64,000 nucleotides of DNA from an uncultured Bacteroidales bacterium (GCA_900317155.1 ONFO01000009.1:1-64000), one strand, 5' to 3'; shown: positions 34,563 through 43,928, counted from the stretch's first letter. Notes: a model not told the origin generated them from the sequence alone. Numbers and translations are program-made.

Positions 34563-34632
34563 TTGCCGTTAGCCATTAGCTGTTCGCCATTAGCTTATTG
34601 GCTACCAAGCTAAAAGCTAATGGCTAAAAGCC
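34563..34632. repeat. TTAGCCATTAGC palindromic repeat
   Basis: GTTAGCCATTAGC and CGCCATTAGCTTATTGGCTA face AGCTAAAAGCTAATGGCTAA in hairpin arrangement. It lies between the adaptor and pump genes and contains the earliest possible pump ATG (34620), which is therefore doubtful. Confidence 0.6.
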
Positions 34633-34646
34633 AACAAAGTAAAAAA

Positions 34647-37600
34647 ATGACAATGAATAAGTTGAAGGAAAGAGGTATCATCAGCGGCAGCATACTGCGC
34701 CAGAAGATTGTATGGGCAGTCGTGGCGGTCATCGTGGCCTTTGGTATCTATGCCCTCGTCGACATGAAGAAGGACGAGTTTCCTGCTTTCACTATTCGAT
34801 TAGGCATCGTGGCAGGTGTGTACCCTGGCGCCAACTCCGAGGAGGTGGAAGCCCAGCTCACCAAGCCCTTGGAACAGCTGCTGTTTGAAATGCCCGAGGT
34901 GGACCGCAAGAATACCTATTCCGTCACCAAAGAGGGGATGTGCTACATCTACACCAGCCTCGACGAGTCAGTGAAGGACAAGGACATCGCATGGTCGAAG
35001 ATTCGACATAAGATCAACGAATCCAAGGCTTTGAACTTCCCTGCGGGCGTGTTGGCCATCGCGGTCATCGACGACTTCGGCAACACCTCTTCGCTGCTCA
35101 TCGCCATGGAGTCGGCCGACAAGACCTACCGCGAGATGCACGACTACACCGACGACCTCACCCACCGCCTGCGCGCCATTCCCGAGATGGGCAACGTGCG
35201 TGTGATGGGCGAACAAAACGAGGAGATAGCCGTCATTATCGACAAGGAAAAACTCTCGTTCTACGGCATCAGCCCCAACACCCTGATGTTGCATTATGCC
35301 TCGCAAGGTCTGCTGACCACCACCGGCACCATGCAGGGCGACGACTTTGACCAACCGCTACACATCGAGAATCCCATGGTCAGCGAGCAGGAACTCGAAG
35401 AGCAGATCATCTATTCCGATGCGGCTGGCAACACCATCCGCCTGCGCGATGTGGCCACCGTTGAACGCCGCATGGCCGAGTCGTCCAAAGTGGTCAACTT
35501 CAATGGCAACGATGCCTTGATCATCAGCGTGGAGATGCGCAAGGGTTACAACATCGTAGCCTTTGGAAGGGAAGTGGAGAAGGTGCTTTCCGAGTTCAAG
35601 GCCACCTTGCCCGACAGCGTGAAACTTTACCGTATCACCGACCAACCCAAGGTTGTGCAGAAGTCTGTCAGCTCGTTCCTACGCGACCTGCTCATCTCCA
35701 TGATTGTCGTCATCGTAGTCATGCTGTTGCTGTTCCCCTTCCGCACGGCCCTCATCGCCAGCTCGGGACTGCCCATCTGCACCGCTTTCAGCATCGGTAT
35801 GATGTATCTCTTTGGAATTGAGTTGAATACCGTCACTTTGGCAGCACTCATCGTCGTGCTCGGCATGATTGTGGACGACTCCATCATCAATATCGACGGC
35901 TATATCGACAAGTTGAGCCAAGGCTACAAGCCCTTTGATGCTGCCGTGAGTAGCGCCCGTGAGCTTTTCATGCCTATGTTCATCGCCACGGCCGCCATTG
36001 CCTGCATGTTTTTCCCTATGACGCGCATCATTACAGGTCCTCTGGGCGAATTTGTGCAGCTCTTCCCTTGGACCGTGGCCTTCTCGCTGATGGCTTCTTT
36101 GGCCTACGCCATGCTTGTCATCCCTGGATTGGAGATCATGTTCATCAAGCCGGAAGACAAGCCGCGGCACAATGGCTTCGTGAGGGCACAGATGCGGTTT
36201 TTCGGTTTCCTGCAACGCATCTACGACAAGATGCAGAGCCACTGCTTCAAGCATCCGTTGTTTACCATCGGCATGGGTATCGGCTCTATCGTCCTGGGCG
36301 TGCTGATGTTCTTGGCCTTGCATGTGCAAATGATGCCTATGGCTGAGCGCGACTGCTTCGCCGTCGAGATTCGTCTGCCCGAGGGCAGCAGCCTTGAAGC
36401 CACAACGAAGGTCAGCGACTCATTACAACACTTGATGTTGGCCGACAAGCGCGTCACCTCCGTGACGGCCTTCATCGGTGAGAGTGCACCACGTTTCCAT
36501 GTGACCTACTCACCCAGCATACCCGCATCCAACCTCTCGCAACTCATCGTCAACACCACCTCGAAACAGACTACCGAAGCTTTGCTGAAAGAATGGGACG
36601 ACAAGTATTCCTATTATTTCCCTGAAGCCTATGTGCGTTTCCGTCAACTGGATTATCAAGCCGTTTCAACGCCTGTCGAGGTTTATGTTTATGGCGATGA
36701 CTACAGCAAGACCGCTCCTGTAGCGCAGCAAATCAAGGACTATATGCTCACCCTTGACAAGGAGTTGCGTTGGGTACACACCGATTACGATGAACAACTG
36801 TCATCAGTGAAGGTGACCATGAAACCTGAGGAATGCGCCCGTTTGGGGCTCACCAAAGGCTTCCTCTCGCTGGATTTGGCCAGTAGCCTCAACGGTCAGC
36901 CTTTGACCACCATCTGGGAAGGCAGTCGAGGCATCCCCGTGCGATTGTATTCCCAGCAAAACTACGACCCCAACAACTACGAGTCCGTCCAAAACCAGCT
37001 GATTCCGACCATGGTGCCTGGCACCAATGTGCCGCTCCGTCAGGTGGCCGACATCAGTCCCGAATGGCATCCTGCGCAATTGGTGCGTCGCAATGGCAAG
37101 AACGCCATCACCGTGGCTGCCGACATGAAGTTCTGGAGGCCGCAGACCGTGAGTATGAAGAAGATACAGCAGTACATCAATAAGGAAATCACTCCCAACC
37201 TGCCTGAAGGCGTGAGCATTGAATACGGCGGACTTTCATCGCTCAACACCAGTGTCATCCCGCAGCTACTTTGGAGCTTGATTGCTGCCATTTTGGTGCT
37301 TTTGGTATTCTTGGTGGCCTATTTCAAGAAGTTGAATTTGGCCATTCTTACCTTGGGTTCCAGCACCCTGTGTATGTTTGGTGCCTTCTTTGGCGAGTGG
37401 CTCTTTGGCCTCGACTTCGGTATGACTTCCTTGTTGGGTATCGTCAGCTTGATTGGTATCATCATGCGAAACGGCATCGTCATGTACGAATATGCCGAGA
37501 CGCTCCGCACCGACGAAGGCTTGCCCACCAAGGAAGCCGCCATGAAAGCTGGTAGCCGCCGTATGAGGCCCATCTTCCTCACCTCGGCCACCACTGCCTT

Positions 37601-37742
37601 GGGCGTGCTGCCTATGATTATCTCCCGCAACCCGCTTTGGATGCCTATGGGCGTGGTCATCTGTTTCGGTGTGGTGCTCTCGATGGTCATCATTCTGGCC
37701 GTGATGCCGGTGATGTATTGGCAAATTTTTAAAAAGAGTTAA
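34647..37742 (+). CDS. RND-type efflux pump, inner-membrane subunit
   Basis: 1031 residues from the ATG at 34647 (an ATG at 34620 falls in the repeat). AcrB/MdtC superfamily: first membrane helix IVWAVVAVIVAFGIYALVDM, two large periplasmic loops, and membrane-helix groups in each half. The proton-relay region reads VVLGMIVDDSIINIDGYID, with the paired acidic residues of helix 4. The second half ends with VVICFGVVLSMVIILAVMPVMYWQIF. It exports toxic compounds by proton antiport. Order adaptor-pump-channel is the standard operon. Substrate cannot be told from sequence. Confidence 0.94.
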   Translation: MTMNKLKERGIISGSILRQKIVWAVVAVIVAFGIYALVDMKKDEFPAFTIRLGIVAGVYPGANSEEVEAQLTKPLEQLLFEMPEVDRKNTYSVTKEGMCYIYTSLDESVKDKDIAWSKIRHKINESKALNFPAGVLAIAVIDDFGNTSSLLIAMESADKTYREMHDYTDDLTHRLRAIPEMGNVRVMGEQNEEIAVIIDKEKLSFYGISPNTLMLHYASQGLLTTTGTMQGDDFDQPLHIENPMVSEQELEEQIIYSDAAGNTIRLRDVATVERRMAESSKVVNFNGNDALIISVEMRKGYNIVAFGREVEKVLSEFKATLPDSVKLYRITDQPKVVQKSVSSFLRDLLISMIVVIVVMLLLFPFRTALIASSGLPICTAFSIGMMYLFGIELNTVTLAALIVVLGMIVDDSIINIDGYIDKLSQGYKPFDAAVSSARELFMPMFIATAAIACMFFPMTRIITGPLGEFVQLFPWTVAFSLMASLAYAMLVIPGLEIMFIKPEDKPRHNGFVRAQMRFFGFLQRIYDKMQSHCFKHPLFTIGMGIGSIVLGVLMFLALHVQMMPMAERDCFAVEIRLPEGSSLEATTKVSDSLQHLMLADKRVTSVTAFIGESAPRFHVTYSPSIPASNLSQLIVNTTSKQTTEALLKEWDDKYSYYFPEAYVRFRQLDYQAVSTPVEVYVYGDDYSKTAPVAQQIKDYMLTLDKELRWVHTDYDEQLSSVKVTMKPEECARLGLTKGFLSLDLASSLNGQPLTTIWEGSRGIPVRLYSQQNYDPNNYESVQNQLIPTMVPGTNVPLRQVADISPEWHPAQLVRRNGKNAITVAADMKFWRPQTVSMKKIQQYINKEITPNLPEGVSIEYGGLSSLNTSVIPQLLWSLIAAILVLLVFLVAYFKKLNLAILTLGSSTLCMFGAFFGEWLFGLDFGMTSLLGIVSLIGIIMRNGIVMYEYAETLRTDEGLPTKEAAMKAGSRRMRPIFLTSATTALGVLPMIISRNPLWMPMGVVICFGVVLSMVIILAVMPVMYWQIFKKS

Positions 37743-37749
37743 TTGTATG

Positions 37750-37883
37750 TCACAAAACCTACAAAACAATCAAAACCAAAAGACATCAGTTGGAAAGCAG
37801 CCAACTGGCGCTTTCCTGCGGCAACCCGGTTGGGTATGCCGCACCAGTCCAAAACTGTTTTGTGGGTTTTGCAAGTTTTGTGA
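37750..37883. repeat. Inverted-repeat element in front of the TolC-like gene
   Basis: The left end TCACAAAACCTACAAAAC (37750 on) and the inverted right end TCACAAAACTTGCAAAAC match at 16 of 18 bases. The interior holds a second hairpin (GTTGG.AAGCAGCCAAC and GCGGCAAC..GGTATGCCGC). It lies in an in-frame extension of the channel gene and begins 8 bases after the pump stop. Confidence 0.65.
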
Positions 37884-37896
37884 GAAAATAGCTTTT

Positions 37897-39234
37897 ATGA
37901 AAAATGCAATAGTTTTTGTCTGTTCATTACTGCTGATGTCCCCTCTGTTTGCCCAACAGAAACTTTCCGTGCAGGACTGCATCGCGATGGCCTTGGAGAA
38001 CAACATCGAACTGAAAAACAGCCAGTTGGAAATCGACAAGGCGAGGGCAACGAAAAACGAAGCCCGCGCCGAATATTTTCCCACCGTGTCAGCACAAGCC
38101 GTGGCTTTCGATGCTTTGAACCCGATGCTTACCTTCGGCATTGAGGACATCGATAATGCCCAGTTGAGGCAGCTCCTATATACCCTCTATGCCGAATATG
38201 GCGCAAATATGGGCTTGGACAAGGAGTATTCCTTCGTGCAAAACGGCGTGATGCTCAACGCGATGGCGACTGAACCGATTTATGCCGGAGGGCGCATCCG
38301 CAATGGCAACAAACTCGCCAAATTGGGCATAGATGCCGCAGAGACCCAGACAAAAGTGAAAGAAGACGAGGTGCGCCTACAAACCGAGACGCTCTATTGG
38401 CAAATCGTAGCCTTGCAAGAGAAGCTGGCCACATTGGACCAACTCGACCGACTTTTGGACACCTTGGACAAAGACCTTACGGGAGCCATCGAAGCGGGCT
38501 TAGCCATGCCTACCGATCAGTTTAAGCTGAAGGTAAAACAGAACGAAAGCCAACTCAACCGCAAGAAAGTCACGGACGGCATCACCTTGCTCAAGATGGC
38601 CTTGGCACAAACCATCGGTGCCGATTGGCAAGAAATGGAACTTGTAGATACTTTGGGATTGGAGACCAACCCCACGACAATGTTCAAGAATGTAGCAGAA
38701 GCCGTGGCTTTGCGCAACGAAAGCCACCTCCTCCAACTCTCGATAGAAGCCGAAAAGCTGAAAAAGAAAATGACCCTCGGTGAGGCTTTGCCTTCACTAT
38801 TGGTGGGCGGCAGTGTGAACTATCATACCGTTATGGAGAACACCAAGCCCAACGCCATGGTTTTCGCCATGCTTCAAGTGCCCATCACTGACTGGCACAA
38901 GACTTCGTATAAGCTAAAGAAACACGACCTCGATGCTGAGATGGCCGAAAACACCCGCCGCGACCTCACCGAGAAAATGGAGATGCAGACCAATCAGGCA
39001 TGGTTCAACCTTGAGCAGAGTTGGTTGCGCATCACCATGGCTCAAACTGCCCTCAGTGATGCAGAAGCTAACTTGAAAATCACGCAAGACTATTACGATG
39101 CCGGTTTGGTCGCCCTTTCGGACGTGCTCGAAGCCCAAACCCTACTCAAGCAAAGCCGAGACGAACTCACCGACAGCCGCGTGGAGTATCGGATTAATTT
39201 GGTGACTTATCAGCAACTTACAAATCATAGATAA
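37897..39234 (+). CDS. TolC-family outer-membrane efflux channel
   Basis: 445 residues from the ATG at 37897, which is followed by a signal peptide (MKNAIVFVCSLLLMSPLFAQ). An earlier ATG (37747) would add 50 residues encoded by the inverted-repeat element and is rejected. The long amphipathic helices of the TolC barrel-tunnel are visible: KLSVQDCIAMALENNIELKNSQLEIDKA at the start, EDEVRLQTETLYWQIVALQEKLA in the middle, and QDYYDAGLVALSDVLEAQTLLKQSRDEL near the end. It completes the tripartite pump with the two preceding genes. Confidence 0.92.
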   Translation: MKNAIVFVCSLLLMSPLFAQQKLSVQDCIAMALENNIELKNSQLEIDKARATKNEARAEYFPTVSAQAVAFDALNPMLTFGIEDIDNAQLRQLLYTLYAEYGANMGLDKEYSFVQNGVMLNAMATEPIYAGGRIRNGNKLAKLGIDAAETQTKVKEDEVRLQTETLYWQIVALQEKLATLDQLDRLLDTLDKDLTGAIEAGLAMPTDQFKLKVKQNESQLNRKKVTDGITLLKMALAQTIGADWQEMELVDTLGLETNPTTMFKNVAEAVALRNESHLLQLSIEAEKLKKKMTLGEALPSLLVGGSVNYHTVMENTKPNAMVFAMLQVPITDWHKTSYKLKKHDLDAEMAENTRRDLTEKMEMQTNQAWFNLEQSWLRITMAQTALSDAEANLKITQDYYDAGLVALSDVLEAQTLLKQSRDELTDSRVEYRINLVTYQQLTNHR

Positions 39235-39298
39235 TACTTTGATAAGGCAATTTTGCACGATTTTTGTATTTTTGTCCCCTGATTCAAAACTCATTCCA

Positions 39299-39736
39299 AT
39301 GAAGAAACTCCTATTTTTAGTCCTTTTCATGGCCTCGGCCATCCTCGGACAGGCCCAAGTGAGCAAGATGCTCGGCCAGTGGAACACTTTTGACGACAAG
39401 ACGGGCGATATGCGCTCGTGCGTCAACATCACGGAAAAAAACGGCACCTATTATTGTGAAGTCATCATGCTTTACGAGAAAGACGCCAGCGGAAAGTACA
39501 AGGTGATGCAACCGCCATACGCAAAAGAATACGAAGGCGTGGTGGGCACCCAACTTTTCATCGACATGAAGCAAGACGATGACGTCCTCAGAGGGGAAGT
39601 CTATGACCCCGAAAGCCAAAAGACGTATTACGGCAAGGTGAGCTACAAAGCCAAGACCGACGAACTCATCCTGCGCGGCTCCTTGGATAGGGCCGGATGG
39701 CTGGGACGCTCGCAAACCTGGAAACGCAAGAAATAA
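39299..39736 (+). CDS. DUF2147 family exported protein
   Basis: 145 residues from the ATG at 39299 with signal peptide MKKLLFLVLFMASAILGQAQ. An upstream in-frame ATG (39239) is excluded by the -7 box TATTTTTG at 39267-39274. The DUF2147 pattern is present: LGQWNTFDDKTGDMRSCVNITEKNGTYYCEV, GTQLFIDMKQDDDVLRGEVYDPESQKTYYGKV and the final GRSQTWKR. The family is periplasmic, with a small beta-barrel fold and unknown role. It has its own promoter box, so it is probably not part of the efflux operon. Confidence 0.87.
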   Translation: MKKLLFLVLFMASAILGQAQVSKMLGQWNTFDDKTGDMRSCVNITEKNGTYYCEVIMLYEKDASGKYKVMQPPYAKEYEGVVGTQLFIDMKQDDDVLRGEVYDPESQKTYYGKVSYKAKTDELILRGSLDRAGWLGRSQTWKRKK

Positions 39737-39741
39737 GTTTT

Positions 39742-39872
39742 TCTCACGCAGAATTCGCAGAATCATATGAAACGCAAAGCGACACTTCCTTTCTCACGCA
39801 GAAATCGCAGAATTGTTTGACATTAGGTTTGCGTCCGGTAGGTTCTGCGCTTTCTGCGTATTCTGCGTGAAA
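39742..39872. repeat. CACGCAGAATTCGCAGAA repeat cluster
   Basis: Three units: 39742-39763 and 39791-39814 in direct order, and 39841-39872 inverted (TTTCTGCGTATTCTGCGTGA). Together they can fold back on each other. They fill the spacer between the stops of two convergent genes. Confidence 0.7.
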
Positions 39873-39875
39873 TAT

Positions 39876-40034
39876 TTATACATCAAATTTGAATTCGGCA
39901 TCAAACCAGCCGGTGTCTTCCTTTAAGAGGTCATATTCTTCGCCCGTTTGGTGGTCAACCACATGCACGGTGCCTTTGATGTCGTCGTAGGTGAAGGTAA
40001 ACTGTGAGTTTACGTCGTCTTTGGGTACGTCCAT
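39876..40034 (-). CDS. Small acidic protein of 52 residues, unknown
   Basis: A short frame with clear gene character: ATG at 40034, stop at 39876, protein beginning MDVPKDDVNSQFTFTYDDIK and ending GWFDAEFKFDV. It is acidic and likely a small beta fold, with no signal or membrane segment. A promoter with correct spacing lies just upstream (40095-40063, minus strand). The codon pattern keeps sense through the whole frame. No family recognised; it could be a small regulator or a conserved orphan. Confidence 0.65.
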   Translation of the reverse strand: MDVPKDDVNSQFTFTYDDIKGTVHVVDHQTGEEYDLLKEDTGWFDAEFKFDV

Positions 40035-40062
40035 TTTAGGTGTTATCTATATTTTGAGGCTG

Positions 40063-40095
40063 CAAAACTAATCAATTTTTCTTTTTGGAAACAAA
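40063..40095 (-). promoter_or_regulatory. Promoter of the 52-residue protein gene
   Basis: On the minus strand TTTG (40095-40092), 21 bases, then TAGTTTTG (40070-40063). Confidence 0.7.
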
Positions 40096-40133
40096 TCTGC
40101 CACAAATCTATTACAAATTGTAATGTCCATTCT

Positions 40134-40222
40134 GCCGCTTCGCGTCATTGCGAATGGAGTGAAGCAATCCAGAGAAAGAGCTTGTTGTCTAGACTGCTTT
40201 GTGCCTCGCAGTGACGCAAAGT
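40134..40222. repeat. GCTTCGCGTCATTGCGA inverted repeat pair
   Basis: GCTTCGCGTCATTGCGAATG near the left edge faces TGCCTCGCAGTGACGCAAAG at the right, with CTTCA..GCAATCC and GACTGCTTTG inside, so the block can form a long hairpin. Related single units are at 24691 and 51376. The remaining spacer (40035-40270) shows only the small-gene promoter. Confidence 0.7.
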
Positions 40223-40270
40223 TCTGCAAAACGATTTACGACAAGATTTATGTTAGATTTGTTTCTATTA

Positions 40271-41602
40271 TCACAAACCTAATCTTTCATTCAATTTCTT
40301 CGTCTGCTCCTCAAATCCTTTCTTGCCCAAGAGTGCGAACATATTCTTCTTGTATGCCTCAACGCCGGGTTGGTCAAACGGGTTGACATCCAGCATGTAG
40401 CCGCTGACGGCGCAAGCCATCTCGAAGAAATAAATCAGCTCGCCGAGGACCTTTTCGGAGACTTCGGGGATGACAATACGCAGGTTCGGCACGCCACCGT
40501 CTTCGTGGGCCAACACAGTGCCGAGTTCAGCCTTGTGGTTCACCTCGCTGATGCGCTTGCCAGCGATGTAGTTCAGTTGGTCGAGGTCTTCGTTCTCCAT
40601 CGGGATGCGGAGCTCGTGATTCGAGTTCTCGACCGAAATCACCGTCTCGAAGAGGTTGCGCAGACCGTCCTGGATGTATTGTCCCATCGAGTGGAGGTCG
40701 GTGCTGAAGGTGACCGAAGCGGGGAAGATGCCCTTGTGCTGCTTGCCGTGGCTCTCGCCGTAGAGTTGCTTCCACCATTCGCTGAAGTAAACCAGACGCG
40801 GCTCGTAGTTCACCATAATCTCGTTGGTCAGACCTTGTGCATAAAGGGCTTGGCGCACCACGGCATATTGCGTGACAGGGTTCTCAAGGGTCGGGTTGGC
40901 CTTGCATTGCTTTTCCATTTCGACGGCACCCTTCACCAAAGCGCGGATGTCGATGCCCGCCATAGCGATGGGCAACAGACCAACAGGAGTGAGCACCGAG
41001 AAACGACCACCCACATCGTCGGGGACGATATAGGTCTTGTAGCCTTTCACGTTGGCCAGTTGTTTGAGGGCACCACGGGCTTTGTCGGTGATAGCGATGA
41101 TGCGCGAGGCGGCTTCCTTTTCGCCATACTTATTAATAATGTGCTGCTTCAAAATGCGGAAGGCGATGGCGGGTTCCGTCGTCGTGCCCGATTTGGAGAT
41201 AACGGCCAGTGAGTAGTCTTTCTTGTCGAGGATGGCCATCAGGTCGTGCAGGTAGTCCTCACTCATGTTGTGTCCGGCATAGACAATAAGAGGTTTCTCG
41301 CCAGTGAGCGGTGCAAAGTGATTTTGCAAGGCTTCGATGACGGCACGGGCTCCGAGATAGGAGCCTCCGATGCCGATGACGACAAAAATCTCCGACTTCT
41401 TGCGCAAGTCGGCAGCAGTCTTTTCGATGTCGGCCAGCAGTCTCTCATCGATTTCGGATGGCAGGTTCACCCAGCCGAGAAAGTCGTTTCCAGCGCCAGT
41501 CTTTTTGTAAATGGTTTCGTAAATTGCTGGTATTCTTGATTCTAATGATTTTTCTAAAGCCTTATCCAAAAAAGGCGTAACGTGACTAAGGTCGATTTTC
41601 AT
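40271..41602 (-). CDS. pgi: Glucose-6-phosphate isomerase
   Basis: 443 residues, the short bacterial form of the type seen in Firmicutes and Bacteroidetes. It interconverts glucose-6-phosphate and fructose-6-phosphate. Marks: VVIGIGGSYLGARAVIEAL, ISKSGTTTEPAIAFR, the catalytic-glutamate region YFSEWWKQLYGESHGKQHKG and the final catalytic-lysine segment QPGVEAYKKNMFALLG. A -7-like box TATCTTCG (one base off consensus) lies at 41636-41629. It stands alone, facing away from the response regulator gene. Confidence 0.96.
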   Translation of the reverse strand: MKIDLSHVTPFLDKALEKSLESRIPAIYETIYKKTGAGNDFLGWVNLPSEIDERLLADIEKTAADLRKKSEIFVVIGIGGSYLGARAVIEALQNHFAPLTGEKPLIVYAGHNMSEDYLHDLMAILDKKDYSLAVISKSGTTTEPAIAFRILKQHIINKYGEKEAASRIIAITDKARGALKQLANVKGYKTYIVPDDVGGRFSVLTPVGLLPIAMAGIDIRALVKGAVEMEKQCKANPTLENPVTQYAVVRQALYAQGLTNEIMVNYEPRLVYFSEWWKQLYGESHGKQHKGIFPASVTFSTDLHSMGQYIQDGLRNLFETVISVENSNHELRIPMENEDLDQLNYIAGKRISEVNHKAELGTVLAHEDGGVPNLRIVIPEVSEKVLGELIYFFEMACAVSGYMLDVNPFDQPGVEAYKKNMFALLGKKGFEEQTKKLNERLGL

Positions 41603-41809
41603 GATTTTTGTTTTTATTGATGATGCTGCGAAGATATGAAAAAAAAGGACATAAATAAAAAAGACTGTTCATGCAACAATTTTTTTTGAGTTTTTTCGTT
41701 TTTATTTTGTTGGAATTCTTATTTTTGCAACACCTTTTCAAACTAAAAGAGTACACTATATTTCAACTCGCTTAAACAAGTAACTATTTTTCTATTCAAT
41801 TTTGTTTTT

Positions 41810-42493
41810 ATGTCACAAATTAAAGTTTTATTAGCCGAAGATGACAAGAATTTGGGAATGATTCTCAAAGCTTTTCTTGACTCTAAAGGTCTTTTCACCA
41901 CATTGTGTTCAAATGGTCAGGAAGCCTTGAACAGCTTCAATACTTATGAATACGACCTTTGCTTGTTTGATGTAATGATGCCTGTGATGGATGGTTTCAC
42001 ATTGGCCAAGCAGATCAAAATGAACAACCCTTCCATGCCGATCGTTTTTCTTACGGCAAAAAAAGAGCAGGATGATATTTTGGAAGGTTTCCGCATAGGT
42101 GCCGACGACTACATCACAAAGCCTTTTAGTATGGATGAGCTGCTGGCCCGTCTTAATGCGATTCACCGCAGATGCACTTATGTGCAAGCCAAACCCTCCG
42201 TTTATCAGTTGGGTAGTTTCACCTTCGATTCGCCGCGCCATATTCTCACCAAAGGCGACGAGACCAAGAAACTGACCTCAAAAGAAGCAGACCTTTTGTT
42301 GTTGTTGTGTGAAAACATGGGCAACACACTGGAACGCTCCAATGCCTTAATGCAGATTTGGGAGGAGGACACTTACCTCAATGCGCGCTCAATGGATGTT
42401 TACATTACCAAATTGCGCAAGTATTTTAAGGACGACCCGAACGTCGACATCCAGAATGTGCATGGCGTAGGATTCAAGTTGGTGGTGAAGTAA
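41810..42493 (+). CDS. rprY: OmpR-family response regulator, RprY-like
   Basis: 227 residues. A receiver domain (1-120) with acidic pair EDD (10-12), phospho-acceptor Asp54 in LFDVMMPVMDG, the FLTAKKEQDD switch and KPFSMDELLARL; then a winged-helix DNA-binding domain (about 130-227) with LTSKEADLLLLLCENMG, the recognition-helix region SMDVYITKLRKYF and the wing VHGVGFKLVV. It closely resembles the RprY regulator of Bacteroides. No sensor kinase gene is adjacent. A -7 box TATTTTTG is at 41720-41727, leaving a long AT-rich leader. Confidence 0.88.
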   Translation: MSQIKVLLAEDDKNLGMILKAFLDSKGLFTTLCSNGQEALNSFNTYEYDLCLFDVMMPVMDGFTLAKQIKMNNPSMPIVFLTAKKEQDDILEGFRIGADDYITKPFSMDELLARLNAIHRRCTYVQAKPSVYQLGSFTFDSPRHILTKGDETKKLTSKEADLLLLLCENMGNTLERSNALMQIWEEDTYLNARSMDVYITKLRKYFKDDPNVDIQNVHGVGFKLVVK

Positions 42494-42529
42494 AGACGTA
42501 GAGCAAAATACAATTCTGAAGGTTTTTTT

Positions 42530-42550
42530 TGTCGGATTGTCAATCCGACA
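42530..42550. repeat. TGTCGGATT palindrome
   Basis: Arms TGTCGGATT (42530-42538) and AATCCGACA (42542-42550), three-base loop. A T-run lies before rather than after it, so it reads as a palindromic repeat, not as a terminator. Confidence 0.55.
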
Positions 42551-42576
42551 AAATAGGTATCGGATGAAAACAACTT

Positions 42577-42609
42577 AAACGCAGGGAAGGGCTTCTCTGC
42601 GTTTTTTTA
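42577..42609 (+). terminator. Terminator after rprY
   Basis: AAACGCAG (42577-42584) pairs with CTGCGTTT, with GAAG/CTTC continuing the stem, followed by TTTTTTTA. It overlaps the stop codon of the convergent serine hydrolase gene. Confidence 0.85.
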
Positions 42610-43797
42610 TTGAGGCAATGGCTGGGCTTCTGGGAGTTGCACTGTAGTATCGCAAACAAAATCCCAAATCACATCTGGCGGGATGTTGTAGGTGGTATTG
42701 CCCAACACGGCAAGGAAACGGTTTTTGTGCACATCGCGTATGATGGCACTGCGGTAGCCCTTCCACCAACCATAGTGGAAATAAGCACCAGGATGTTCTT
42801 TGGTCATACGCCAGCCGAAGCCATAGTTCTCGTTGTTTTTCCACTCGGGTGAACTGGGCTTGAAAGCCTCGGCTTGCAGACTGTCGGGTAACAGCTGGTT
42901 GGCGTCCAAGGCCTGATTGAACTTCCAAAGGTCTTCCACCGTCGAGAACATGATCTTGTCGCCCATCACACCGTTCAGGTAGTCGTTTTGGGCTTTCACG
43001 GGACCTTTCTTGTAGATGTCGTGACCGTGCGCCTTAACGGGCATATAAAACGAGACCACAGTATCATAGCGCATCGAATAGATGTAGGAATTCGTCATGC
43101 CAAGCGGCTCAAAGATGTTCTCTTTCATGAAGTCCTCGAAATGCTTGCCACTTGCCCTTTCAACCACCGAAGCCAGCAGCGCATAGTTGATGTTGTTGTA
43201 GAAATACGCTGCACCTGGCTGGCCATAGGGTTTAGGCGTTTTCAAGACCAGCAATTTAATCAACGCTTCGTTGGAAAAAGGTTTTTTACGGTCGGGCCAA
43301 TACGCATCAGCCATTGAGTCGTAACGCGGCAAACCTGAGCGGTGGGTGAGGAGCATCCTTATCGTGACCCCTTCATAAGGCAGCTCGGGGATGAATTTCC
43401 TGACATCGTCGTCGTAATCCAGTTTGCCTTGGGCTTTCAACAGCATGATGGCTTCGGCGGTGAACATTTTGGAATCCGAAGAGAGCTGGAAGGCATCATC
43501 GATGCGCAACGAGTCTTTTTGTCGTTTGCTCAGGTCACGCCAACCGAATGTGTTTTCGTAGACAATCTCACCTTGTTCGGCATACAGCACAACGCCGTTC
43601 AAGCCAGCACGACTCATGTTGCTGAACACATTGTCGGCCATTTTGGCGCGCTTATCCACGATTTCCTTGTTCAGATTGAAGAAAAGGCTGTCGGTGTTAA
43701 TGACGACATCTTTATGATGGCTGCACCTTCTTCCACAGAAGAAAAGAGAAACCGTCAGAATTAGGAAAACCAATATGAGTAGTGCCTTGCGATTCAT
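42607..43797 (-). CDS. Beta-lactamase-fold serine hydrolase (class C / AmpH-like)
   Basis: 396 residues from the ATG at 43797; the longer frame is excluded because a -7 box TATTTTTG (43815-43808) lies inside it. An N-terminal hydrophobic segment (ALLILVFLILTVSLFFCG) with a cysteine reads as a signal anchor or lipobox. The nucleophile motif SxxK appears as QLSSDSKMFTA, the YxN motif as YFYNNINYALL, and the family's LLTHRSGLPRYD is clear. Such proteins act as peptidases or esterases on cell-wall material more often than as antibiotic-resistance enzymes. No regulator is next to it. Confidence 0.88.
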   Translation of the reverse strand: MNRKALLILVFLILTVSLFFCGRRCSHHKDVVINTDSLFFNLNKEIVDKRAKMADNVFSNMSRAGLNGVVLYAEQGEIVYENTFGWRDLSKRQKDSLRIDDAFQLSSDSKMFTAEAIMLLKAQGKLDYDDDVRKFIPELPYEGVTIRMLLTHRSGLPRYDSMADAYWPDRKKPFSNEALIKLLVLKTPKPYGQPGAAYFYNNINYALLASVVERASGKHFEDFMKENIFEPLGMTNSYIYSMRYDTVVSFYMPVKAHGHDIYKKGPVKAQNDYLNGVMGDKIMFSTVEDLWKFNQALDANQLLPDSLQAEAFKPSSPEWKNNENYGFGWRMTKEHPGAYFHYGWWKGYRSAIIRDVHKNRFLAVLGNTTYNIPPDVIWDFVCDTTVQLPEAQPLPQ

Positions 43798-43928
43798 TTT
43801 CGAGGTGCAAAAATATGGAAAAACAAGCATAAATATGCGTTTTTAGTGCCAAAACGAAAATAATTACCGTCTAATTCGTTAATTATTACTACTTTTGCAG
43901 CCTCATTTAAACACCATAATTTTATTTC

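Noticed and set aside
37747-37896. 50-residue N-terminal extension of the TolC-like protein
   Set aside because: It is encoded by an inverted-repeat element, and the next ATG begins a normal signal peptide.
42530-42550. Terminator directly after rprY
   Set aside because: The T-run precedes the hairpin; the better terminator is at 42577-42609.
42607-43797. Antibiotic-resistance class C beta-lactamase
   Set aside because: Only the general serine-hydrolase motifs are present, with no AmpR or mobile context; cell-wall peptidase or esterase roles are more likely.
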